Assembly: GCA_028290345.1 (NCBI GenBank)
Contig: JAQGKB010000213.1
Location: forward strand, 1-6,243
Direction of reading: 5' to 3'
Origin: Hyphomicrobiales bacterium
Lineage (GTDB): Bacteria; Pseudomonadota; Alphaproteobacteria; Rhizobiales; Devosiaceae
Length of the DNA: 6,243 nucleotides
The notes under the pieces are model-generated. The model was not told the DNA's origin. It searched no databases and was given only the letters and a program-made list of their open reading frames with translations. How positions within the stretch are numbered: position 1 is the first letter of the stretch; each line of letters begins with the position of its first letter. This document shows positions 1-5,583 of this stretch, one piece after another. The translations under genes and the position numbers were made by a program.

Positions 1-431
1 ACATCAACCTCTGGTGTTTCACGTGGATCAATTTCGTCACTGCGACGCGCCTCAACCCGCACCGGCAGCCCGAGCTCCCGGGCTACGGTTTTGAGAAAGC
101 TGGCCTTTCGACCGTTCGGCTCGACCAGAATGAATTGGACTTCACTGCCCTTTAACGCGACCGCCAACGGCAGAGCCGGGAATCCACCACCGCTTCCAAG
201 GTCAAGAATCAGTCGGTCAGTTGGCTGCAGCAGCTTCACCACCTGCAGGCTATCAGCCATGTGCCGGCTCCAGAGATCCTTCAGTGTTTCACGTGAAACA
301 AGATTCTGTACCCGGCTCCATTTTGCCAGAAGCAGAGCAAATGATTCCAACTCCTCCGCAACCTCGCCCGGATCGCGAATCAGATGCGCCACGTACTGAT
401 TCGCAACGGCGAGCGCGGCAGCGGAGGCCAT
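1..431 (-). CDS. rsmG: 16S rRNA (guanine-N7) methyltransferase RsmG (GidB), partial, 3' end beyond left edge
   Basis: The protein methylates N7 of a guanine in the 530 loop of 16S rRNA (G527 in E. coli numbering) using S-adenosylmethionine, in the cytoplasm. I translated 143 complete codons from ATG at 431-429. They read MASAAALAVANQYVAHLIRD and onward, with a family-typical NLVSRET-KDLWSRH-ADSLQ block at residues 43-63. The glycine-rich SAM-binding motif LDLGSGGGFP is at 76-85, and VEPNGRKASFLK follows at 103-114. Alphaproteobacterial RsmG is usually a little over 200 residues, so roughly the last third is missing at the window edge. The start overlaps the mnmG stop as TGATG, which implies translational coupling, and a weak AAGG lies 7 bases upstream. 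Two parS-like sequences sit inside the frame and both are read as (S/P)-R-E-T. In related genomes parA and parB usually follow; here they would lie left of the window. Confidence 0.95.
   Translation of the reverse strand, partial: MASAAALAVANQYVAHLIRDPGEVAEELESFALLLAKWSRVQNLVSRETLKDLWSRHMADSLQVVKLLQPTDRLILDLGSGGGFPALPLAVALKGSEVQFILVEPNGRKASFLKTVARELGLPVRVEARRSDEIDPRETPEVD
15..30. promoter_or_regulatory. parS: parS-like ParB-binding site 1 (14/16), inside rsmG
   Basis: TGTTTCACGTGGATCA matches the chromosomal parS palindrome TGTTTCACGTGAAACA at 14 of 16 positions, with changes at positions 12 (A to G) and 14 (A to T). The left arm and CACGTG core are intact. It lies in the rsmG coding sequence, where the minus strand reads D-P-R-E-T. 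Known parS sites are bound by ParB to organise and segregate the origin region. That this degenerate copy is bound is an inference. Confidence 0.6.
285..300. promoter_or_regulatory. parS: parS centromere site 2, perfect 16-bp palindrome, inside rsmG
   Basis: TGTTTCACGTGAAACA is an exact match to the canonical bacterial chromosomal parS, and a perfect inverted repeat around CACGTG. It is recognised by the helix-turn-helix domain of ParB, which nucleates CTP-dependent ParB spreading for ParA-driven segregation of the origin. It lies within rsmG and codes for part of the V-S-R-E-T peptide (residues 45-49), so one stretch serves as both protein code and centromere. A random 16-base match in a 6.2 kb window would be very unlikely, and the position beside rsmG/mnmG fits known parS clusters. 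Confidence 0.93.
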
Positions 432-2290
432 CAACCAGCCTTGGTCAACGAGCCGCGACGGATGATCGACAGCAGTAGCGTTACCGCGGCAGGGGTCACG
501 CCGTCGATGGCCTGAGCTTGCGCGATGGTTCCCGGCCGATGCTTCTGTAGCTTCTGTCGCACTTCCATCGAGAGACCGGGCAATCGGTCGAATTCCACCC
601 AGTTCGGAATCTCCCGCCCCTCGTCGCGACGCACAGCCTCGACATCAGACCGCTGCCGGTCGACATAAACCGCATATTGGGCGTCGATGACCAGCTGGTC
701 GAGGGTGCCGGAAGGCACCGCCGCAAGCTGCGGCCACAACCGAACGGCGTCGGCCGGAGTCACCGTTGGATAGGAGAGAAGCTCGAACGCGCTACGCTCG
801 ATACCATCGGCATTGACCGCGATTCCTGCCTTGCGCGCGGCACTGGGCGTGGTGCGAAGGCTATCGAGCAGCGTCCGCCCGGCCCGCAGCGCACCGGCCT
901 TTTCGCTATAGATTTCCGCTCGTTGCGGGCCAACCAGACCCTTTTCCATGCCTATGGCCGTCAACCGCTGGTCGGCATTGTCCGAGCGCAGATGCAGCCG
1001 GAATTCGGCGCGCGATGTGAACATGCGATAGGGCTCGCTGACGCCGCGCGTCACCAGATCGTCGACCATCACGCCGAGATAGCTGTCGGTCCGCGACAGC
1101 GTCAATGGTGCCGTCCCCTTGGCGGCCAGACCGGCATTGGCACCGGCCAGCAGCCCCTGCGCGCCAGCCTCTTCGTATCCGGTCGTGCCGTTAATCTGGC
1201 CCGCAAGGTACAGCCCCGGCAGCCGCTTCACTTCCAGCGTCTGCCGCAATTCCCGTGGATCAACGTAGTCGTATTCAATGGCATAGCCCGGACGAATAAT
1301 ACGGACGTTCTCCAGTCCCGGCATCGACCGTAGGAACTGCTCCTGCACCTCGGCCGGCAGCGAAGTGGAGAGCCCGTTGGGATAGATGGTCGGATCGTCA
1401 AGTCCTTCCGGCTCCAGGAAAATCTGGTGGCTGTCGCGATCGGCAAAGCGGACGATCTTGTCCTCGATCGAAGGACAGTAACGTGGACCGCGGCTCTGAA
1501 TTTTGCCGGAGTACATCGCCGAACGATGGATGTTGTCGGCAATGATCTTGTGCGTATCGCTGGTGGTTCGCGTGACAAAGCAGCTGACCTGTCGCGTAGT
1601 GATCGCCGTCGTCAGCGCTGAGAATGGTTCCGGCGGGTCGTCGCCGAGCTGTTCCTCAAGGCCGGAGAAATCGATGCTGGTGCCGTCCAGGCGGGCGGGG
1701 GTGCCAGTCTTCAGCCGGCCGAGTTGAACCAGCGTCTCGAGCCGCAATGACAGGCCCATCGCCGGACCTTCACCAAAGCGGCCAGCCGGCACTGTTTCTT
1801 CGCCGCGATGAATAAGGCCGCGTAGAAACGTGCCCGTGGTCAGCACGACGGCCTTTGCGCCGATGCGCCGACCGTCGAGCAGCACGACGCCCGCGACCAC
1901 GCCCCCTTCAACGATCAGATCGTCGACCTCCGCCTCGATCACTTCGAGATCGGGCTGCGCCGTGATCGCGGCCTGCATGGCCTGTCGATAGAGCTTCCGG
2001 TCGGCCTGAGCCCTGGGGCCGCGCACCGCCGGTCCCTTTCGCCGATTCAGCACCCGGAACTGGATACCGGCCTGGTCGGCGACGCGGCCCATCAAGCCGT
2101 CCAAGGCGTCGATCTCGCGTACGAGGTGGCCCTGGCCCAAGCCGCCGATGGCTGGGTTGCAGCTCATTTCGCCGATGGTTGCGAACTTGTGCGTGATCAG
2201 CGCCGTTGAAACGCCGAGCCGAGCCGACGCGGCGGCGGCCTCGCAGCCGGCGTGGCCACCACCTACAATGATGACGCCGAAATCAGACAT
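431..2290 (-). CDS. mnmG: tRNA uridine-5-carboxymethylaminomethyl(34) synthesis enzyme MnmG (GidA)
   Basis: MnmG is the FAD-dependent partner of MnmE. The complex installs the cmnm5 or nm5 group on U34 of tRNAs reading NNA/NNG codons, using methylene-tetrahydrofolate as carbon donor. The 619-residue protein has the usual family length. It begins with the dinucleotide-binding loop GGGHAGCEAA at 10-19, followed by MSCNPAIGG (42-50) and GLGQGHLVREIDALDG (50-65). The two cysteines known to matter in E. coli MnmG have clear counterparts: C44 in MSCNP and C272 in RGPRYCPSIEDK. YLAGQINGTTGYEEAGAQG (361-379) and SRAEFRLHLRSDNAD (426-440) are further signature segments. The ATG at 2290 is preceded by a good ribosome binding site, GGAGAG (2300-2295), 4 bases from the start. 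mnmE lies 84 bases upstream, and the stop overlaps the rsmG start by one base. Confidence 0.99.
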   Translation of the reverse strand: MSDFGVIIVGGGHAGCEAAAASARLGVSTALITHKFATIGEMSCNPAIGGLGQGHLVREIDALDGLMGRVADQAGIQFRVLNRRKGPAVRGPRAQADRKLYRQAMQAAITAQPDLEVIEAEVDDLIVEGGVVAGVVLLDGRRIGAKAVVLTTGTFLRGLIHRGEETVPAGRFGEGPAMGLSLRLETLVQLGRLKTGTPARLDGTSIDFSGLEEQLGDDPPEPFSALTTAITTRQVSCFVTRTTSDTHKIIADNIHRSAMYSGKIQSRGPRYCPSIEDKIVRFADRDSHQIFLEPEGLDDPTIYPNGLSTSLPAEVQEQFLRSMPGLENVRIIRPGYAIEYDYVDPRELRQTLEVKRLPGLYLAGQINGTTGYEEAGAQGLLAGANAGLAAKGTAPLTLSRTDSYLGVMVDDLVTRGVSEPYRMFTSRAEFRLHLRSDNADQRLTAIGMEKGLVGPQRAEIYSEKAGALRAGRTLLDSLRTTPSAARKAGIAVNADGIERSAFELLSYPTVTPADAVRLWPQLAAVPSGTLDQLVIDAQYAVYVDRQRSDVEAVRRDEGREIPNWVEFDRLPGLSMEVRQKLQKHRPGTIAQAQAIDGVTPAAVTLLLSIIRRGSLTKAG

Positions 2291-2294
2291 GGCA

Positions 2295-2300
2295 CTCTCC
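2295..2300 (-). promoter_or_regulatory. Ribosome binding site of mnmG
   Basis: The minus strand reads GGAGAG four bases before the mnmG ATG (GGAGAG-TGCC-ATG). It is the clearest Shine-Dalgarno sequence in the window and supports the chosen mnmG start. Confidence 0.75.
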
Positions 2301-2325
2301 AGAATGGCGGCAAGCTTTAGGCAAT

Positions 2326-2341
2326 TGTTCCACGTGAATCA
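2326..2341. promoter_or_regulatory. parS: parS-like ParB-binding site 3 (14/16), mnmE-mnmG gap
   Basis: TGTTCCACGTGAATCA matches canonical parS at 14 of 16 positions, with changes at positions 5 (T to C) and 14 (A to T). It lies in the short non-coding gap between mnmE and mnmG, 35 bases upstream of the mnmG start. The position-14 change makes a GAATC sequence (2336-2340), a GANTC site of the kind methylated by CcrM in alphaproteobacteria. ParB binding is inferred from the match and the neighbouring copies. Confidence 0.7.
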
Positions 2342-2361
2342 ATGGTGACTGGCGGCTGCAA

Positions 2362-2377
2362 TGTTTCACGTGAATCA
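2362..2377. promoter_or_regulatory. parS: parS-like ParB-binding site 4 (15/16), overlapping the mnmE stop
   Basis: TGTTTCACGTGAATCA differs from canonical parS only at position 14 (A to T). Its right end contains the mnmE stop codon (minus-strand TGA, 2377-2375). The site begins exactly 36 bases after site 3 begins, so the two form a tandem pair in the same orientation. Like site 3 it contains a GAATC (2372-2376). This is the second-best parS match in the window. Confidence 0.82.
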
Positions 2378-3682
2378 TTTGCCAATGCAGAAGGCTCCGA
2401 ACAATCGATCAAGCACCGCCTCGGCATCCATCCGTCCCAACAGCCGCTCAAGCGCGAAAGACGCTCGGCGCAAATCCTCAGCCGCGAGTTCACCATCGAG
2501 TAGGTGTGAGCCAGCGTCCTCCAGCCCAGCAGAAGCCTGCAGCAGCGCAGACCGATCGCGCTCGCGGCTGACCAGCACCAGTTCACTACTGCCCGAGGAC
2601 GCTGCGGCGAAGCGGTCCAATCGTTGCACCAAAATATCCATTCCGGAACCCGCGATGACCGACACCGCGAGATCAGCATCACCCGGCCGAGCGCCGAGGT
2701 CCGCCTTGGTAGCCACACGCCAGACCGGTGCATCGATAATGTCGATTGGGGGCAGGGCCGGCACATCGGGCGCCGACAGCCACAAGATCAGGTCGGCCCG
2801 CGCAATCTCCTGCTTGGCGCGCCGGACGCCTTCGGCCTCGGCAGCACTGTCAGTCTCACGCAGTCCCGCCATATCGAGCAGCACGACCAATTGGCCGTTT
2901 ATATCGATGGCCACCTCGCGCACATCGCGGGTGGTACCGGCCTCATCGGTGACGATGGCGATATCAGAGCGTGCCAGGGCATTGAGCAGACTGGATTTTC
3001 CGACATTCGGAGGGCCGGCTAGAGCAACACGAAGCCCCTCGCGCACGATCCGTCCGTGGTTGATACTGGCGAGAGCGGTTTCCACGTCCTCGCGCAGCGA
3101 CCCAATTGCCGCGCCGACAGTTTCCGGCAACTCCGCGGGGACGTCGCCTTCGTTGGAAAAGTCCAGCCGAGCTTCGATTTCAGCCCGCAGATCCAGCAAC
3201 CGTTCGCGCCAGCCGCCGATCAGCTGCGTCAAACCGCCAGCGAGGCGCGACACCGCCTGCTTGCGCTGATTCTCGGTCTCAGCGAGGATCAAGTCACCGA
3301 GACCTTCGACTTCCGTGAGGTCCAGCTTGCCGTTGTCGAAGGCCCGGCGCGTGAATTCGCCGGCTTCGGCGAGACGTATTCCCGGCCGATCGGTAAACAT
3401 GCGCAGAATGGCCCTCACCACCGCCGGCGAGCCATGAACCTGCAGTTCGGCGCAATCTTCCCCGGTGAAGCTATGCGGCCCAGGAAAGAACACCACCAGG
3501 CCGCGATCGAGGAGTTCGTCACCCCGGCGGATTTCCGCCAGACGCAATTGCCGGGCCGGCGGCAGCGGCCCTGCAGCGCTTACGACAGCCTCGCGGACAG
3601 CGGGACCGGAGAGCCGGATGACAGCGACGCCGGAGGGCAAGGTGCCCGAAGACAGGGCGACGATGGTATCGCCGGCGCGCAA
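2375..3682 (-). CDS. mnmE: tRNA uridine-5-carboxymethylaminomethyl(34) synthesis GTPase MnmE (TrmE)
   Basis: MnmE is a potassium-activated, G-domain-dimerising GTPase that works with MnmG to modify U34 of tRNA. The 435-residue protein is slightly shorter than the 454 residues of E. coli MnmE. The N-terminal folate-binding domain starts with DTIVALSSG (5-13) and contains SFTGEDCAELQVHGSP (71-86). A helical domain surrounds the G domain: G1 GPPNVGKSS (223-231), G2 GTTRD (249-253), G3 DMAGLRE (270-276) and G4 TKAD (325-328). The C-terminus is the conserved FCIGK (431-435), whose cysteine is needed for tRNA modification in E. coli. G4 has Thr where E. coli has Asn. The start is TTG at 3682-3680, because an in-frame TGA stands two codons upstream and the conserved DTIVALSSG follows at once. 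It begins 10 bases after the rho stop, which points to co-transcription with rho. Confidence 0.98.
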   Translation of the reverse strand: MRAGDTIVALSSGTLPSGVAVIRLSGPAVREAVVSAAGPLPPARQLRLAEIRRGDELLDRGLVVFFPGPHSFTGEDCAELQVHGSPAVVRAILRMFTDRPGIRLAEAGEFTRRAFDNGKLDLTEVEGLGDLILAETENQRKQAVSRLAGGLTQLIGGWRERLLDLRAEIEARLDFSNEGDVPAELPETVGAAIGSLREDVETALASINHGRIVREGLRVALAGPPNVGKSSLLNALARSDIAIVTDEAGTTRDVREVAIDINGQLVVLLDMAGLRETDSAAEAEGVRRAKQEIARADLILWLSAPDVPALPPIDIIDAPVWRVATKADLGARPGDADLAVSVIAGSGMDILVQRLDRFAAASSGSSELVLVSRERDRSALLQASAGLEDAGSHLLDGELAAEDLRRASFALERLLGRMDAEAVLDRLFGAFCIGK

Positions 3683-3694
3683 GTTTCAGCTCTC
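3680..3694 (-). promoter_or_regulatory. TTG start and weak ribosome binding site of mnmE
   Basis: The minus strand reads GAGAG (3694-3690, overlapping the rho stop), seven bases, then TTG (3682-3680). In the mnmE frame the codons before TTG are AAC and then TGA, so no upstream ATG or GTG is possible. The next in-frame start-type codon would remove the conserved N-terminal motif. This unusual start and the partial Shine-Dalgarno match suggest modest initiation, perhaps helped by ribosomes finishing rho. Confidence 0.75.
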
Positions 3695-4958
3695 AGGTAT
3701 TCATCGAATCGAAGAAATCCGAGTTGGTCTTAGTCTGGCGCAGCTTGTCGAGCAGGAACTCGATGGCGTCAACCGTGCCCATCGGATTGAGGATGCGGCG
3801 CAGCACGTACATCTTGCGCAGCACGTCGGGCTCGACCAGCAGTTCTTCCTTGCGGGTGCCGGACTTTGTGACGTCGATCGCCGGGAAGACGCGCTTGTCG
3901 GAGACTTTCCGGTCGAGCACGATTTCCGAGTTGCCAGTGCCCTTGAACTCTTCAAAGATCACTTCGTCCATGCGGCTGCCCGTATCGATCAGCGCTGTTG
4001 AGATGATGGTGAGCGAGCCGCCATCCTCGATATTGCGCGCCGCGCCGAAGAAGCGCTTCGGGCGCTGCAAGGCGTTGGCATCCACGCCGCCGGTCAGCAC
4101 CTTGCCAGACGACGGCACCACGGTGTTGTAGGCGCGGCCGAGGCGGGTGATCGAATCGAGCAGGATGACCACGTCGCGCTTGTGTTCGACCAGGCGCTTG
4201 GCCTTTTCGATCACCATCTCGGCGACCTGCACGTGCCGGCTTGCCGGTTCGTCGAAGGTCGAGGAAATCACCTCGCCCTTCACCGAGCGCTGCATGTCCG
4301 TCACTTCCTCCGGCCGCTCGTCGATGAGCAGCACGATCAGGTAGCACTCGGGGTGATTCGTCGCGATCGATTGTGCGATATTCTGCAACAGTACGGTTTT
4401 ACCGGTACGCGGCGGAGCAACAATGATGGCGCGCTGGCCCTTGCCGATCGGAGCCACCAGATCCATCACGCGGGCGCTTTTGTCCTTCAGCGTTGGATCT
4501 GGCATTTCCAACCGCAGTCGCTCATCGGGATAAAGCGGGGTGAGGTTGTCGAAATTGATCTTGTGCCGCACATTGTCCGGGTCTTCGAAATTGATGGTGT
4601 TGACCTTGAGCAGCGCAAAATAGCGCTCGCCATCCTTGGGAGAGCGGATCTGGCCCTCGACCGTATCGCCGGTCCGCAGTGAAAAGCGCCGGATCTGGCT
4701 GGGGCTGACATAGATGTCGTCCGGACCCGGCAGGTAATTCGCGTCAGGCGAACGCAAAAATCCAAAACCGTCCGGCAAAACCTCGACAACGCCTTCGCCC
4801 GTGATGTCGACTTCCTGGGCCGCGAGTTCCTTGAGGATCGCGAACATCAGTTCCTGCTTGCGCATGGTCGAGGCGTTCTCGACCTCATGTTCTTCGGCGA
4901 ACACCAACAGTTCGGCTGGCGATTTGGCCTTGAGCTCGCTGAGCTTCATATTCTGCAT
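3693..4958 (-). CDS. rho: Transcription termination factor Rho
   Basis: Rho is the hexameric RNA-dependent ATPase/helicase that ends transcription of untranslated RNA. From ATG at 4958 the protein has 421 residues, near the 419 of E. coli Rho. It begins MQNMKLSELKAKSPAELL, the N-terminal helical Rho-N domain. The cold-shock RNA-binding domain follows, with the RNP1-like DGFGFLR at 63-69 and PDDIYVSPSQIRRF at 79-92. The ATPase core has a P-loop APPRTGKT (181-188), DERPEEVTDM (213-222), Walker B VVILLDSITRLGRAYN (263-278), the Q-loop region VLTGGVDANALQRPKRFFGAARN (287-309) and the R-loop region around TGSRMDEVIFEEFKGTGN (326-343). A longer reading from GTG at 5012 adds 18 unconserved residues and is rejected; ATG at 4949 (MKLSEL) is also possible. 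AAAGGG ends 11 bases before the chosen ATG. mnmE follows after 10 bases. Confidence 0.98.
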   Translation of the reverse strand: MQNMKLSELKAKSPAELLVFAEEHEVENASTMRKQELMFAILKELAAQEVDITGEGVVEVLPDGFGFLRSPDANYLPGPDDIYVSPSQIRRFSLRTGDTVEGQIRSPKDGERYFALLKVNTINFEDPDNVRHKINFDNLTPLYPDERLRLEMPDPTLKDKSARVMDLVAPIGKGQRAIIVAPPRTGKTVLLQNIAQSIATNHPECYLIVLLIDERPEEVTDMQRSVKGEVISSTFDEPASRHVQVAEMVIEKAKRLVEHKRDVVILLDSITRLGRAYNTVVPSSGKVLTGGVDANALQRPKRFFGAARNIEDGGSLTIISTALIDTGSRMDEVIFEEFKGTGNSEIVLDRKVSDKRVFPAIDVTKSGTRKEELLVEPDVLRKMYVLRRILNPMGTVDAIEFLLDKLRQTKTNSDFFDSMNT

Positions 4959-5154
4959 GGCGGGAATAACCCTTTGGGGAAATCGGAGACGATAACGAAG
5001 GAGGGGGTACACCTATAGCAGCGACGGGCGTCGCCGAACCGGAACGGTGAAGCGTTTACGTAGCGCGAAGTCGCTTCATATTCAAGGTTGATTTAATGCG
5101 AGCGTCCGGATTCACGTGAAACACCGGCGCCCGCTCAAGGAAGGCTGGCCGACG
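4959..5154 (-). other. Non-coding gap between hemJ and rho (rho leader region)
   Basis: This 196-base stretch is the longest gene-free part of the window and the likely site of a rho promoter and leader. It contains parS-like site 5 (5108-5123) and a short inverted repeat, gcgacgggcgtcgc (5021-5034), with no T-run after it on either strand. Promoter-like pieces on the minus strand are weak: TTGAAT (5085-5080) lies 17 bases before TACGTA (5062-5057), and a lone TATAGG (5017-5012) has no good -35 partner. I see no convincing intrinsic terminator for hemJ. Rho is autoregulated through its leader in E. coli, but nothing here proves that. Confidence 0.5.
5108..5123. promoter_or_regulatory. parS: parS-like ParB-binding site 5 (14/16), hemJ-rho gap
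   Basis: GGATTCACGTGAAACA on the plus strand (TGTTTCACGTGAATCC on the minus strand) matches canonical parS at 14 of 16 positions. Read on the minus strand, the changes are position 14 (A to T, as in the other imperfect sites) and position 16 (A to C). It contains a GANTC site, GATTC, at 5109-5113. It lies 31 bases downstream of the hemJ stop in non-coding DNA, so codon constraint does not explain it. Binding is inferred. Confidence 0.65.
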
Positions 5155-5583
5155 CTAGAACGGCTTCACCACCACCATGATAACGATGACGATCATCAGC
5201 ACCGTCGGAATCTCGTTGATCATCCGGAAGAACTTGGCCGGCCTGTCGTTCCGATCCTGCGCGAAGGCACGGAGATGCCTGCCAAGCAGGCCGTGAAAGC
5301 CGCTCAGGGCCAGAACGAAGACCGCCTTGACCCAGGGCCATACGCTGCTCCAATCCACGGCACCGCCAAAGATCATCGCCAGGCCGAAGACGTAGGCCGC
5401 GATCATCGCCGGCGTGGTGATGCCGCGATAGAGCCGCCGCTCCATGATCTTGAAGGTTTCGGATTGCACCGAACCCTTTTCGGCGTCGGCGTGATAGACG
5501 AATAGCCGCGGCAAATACAGCATGCCGGCCATCCAGGCGATCACGGAAATGACGTGCAGCGCCTTGACCCATTCGATCCACAT
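5155..5583 (-). CDS. hemJ: Protoporphyrinogen IX oxidase HemJ (UPF0093 family membrane protein)
   Basis: HemJ oxidises protoporphyrinogen IX to protoporphyrin IX, the penultimate step of haem synthesis, in the cytoplasmic membrane. It replaces the unrelated HemG and HemY in many proteobacteria and cyanobacteria. The 142-residue protein is typical in size. Four hydrophobic segments lie at about 6-28, 57-77, 82-101 and 124-140. Family-like positions are H10 (WVKALHVISVIAWMAG), the MLYLPRLFVYH segment (21-31), K86 in WVKAVF, H97 in SGFHGLLGRHLR, and FRMINEIPT (119-127). The ATG at 5583 shares its A with the hemE stop (TGATG). AAGGGA (5597-5592) is 8 bases upstream and acts as ribosome binding site. 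Placement directly after hemE supports the haem role. The substrate assignment rests on family membership. Confidence 0.93.
   Translation of the reverse strand: MWIEWVKALHVISVIAWMAGMLYLPRLFVYHADAEKGSVQSETFKIMERRLYRGITTPAMIAAYVFGLAMIFGGAVDWSSVWPWVKAVFVLALSGFHGLLGRHLRAFAQDRNDRPAKFFRMINEIPTVLMIVIVIMVVVKPF

Noticed and set aside
677..1333. A 218-codon open frame on the plus strand opposite mnmG
   Set aside because: The composition is that of an antisense shadow, with no domain, and it is entirely within mnmG.
2361..3269. A 302-codon open frame on the plus strand opposite mnmE
   Set aside because: It is Ser/Arg/Ala-rich with no recognisable family and lies fully antisense to a clear mnmE; it is a typical high-G+C shadow frame.
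3056..3733. A 225-codon plus-strand open frame across the mnmE 5' end and rho 3' end
   Set aside because: It has no recognisable motif and overlaps two certain genes on the other strand; an antisense shadow.
4230..4235. A sixth CACGTG, inside rho
   Set aside because: The flanks do not match parS arms (left ACCTG, right CCGGC), and the bases simply encode the conserved S-R-H-V-Q of Rho.
4959..5012. Longer rho reading from GTG at 5012
   Set aside because: The extra 18 residues (MYPLLRYRLRFPQRVIPA) are unlike Rho N-termini, whereas MQNMKLSELK fits the family start and gives the usual length.
5021..5034. Inverted repeat gcgacgggcgtcgc as a possible terminator
   Set aside because: The stem is only 5-6 bp with a tiny loop and no T-run follows on either strand.
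5012..5085. Promoter-like pieces upstream of rho (TTGAAT/TACGTA and TATAGG)
   Set aside because: The -10 or -35 matches are too poor to report as a promoter; they are noted only in the gap entry.
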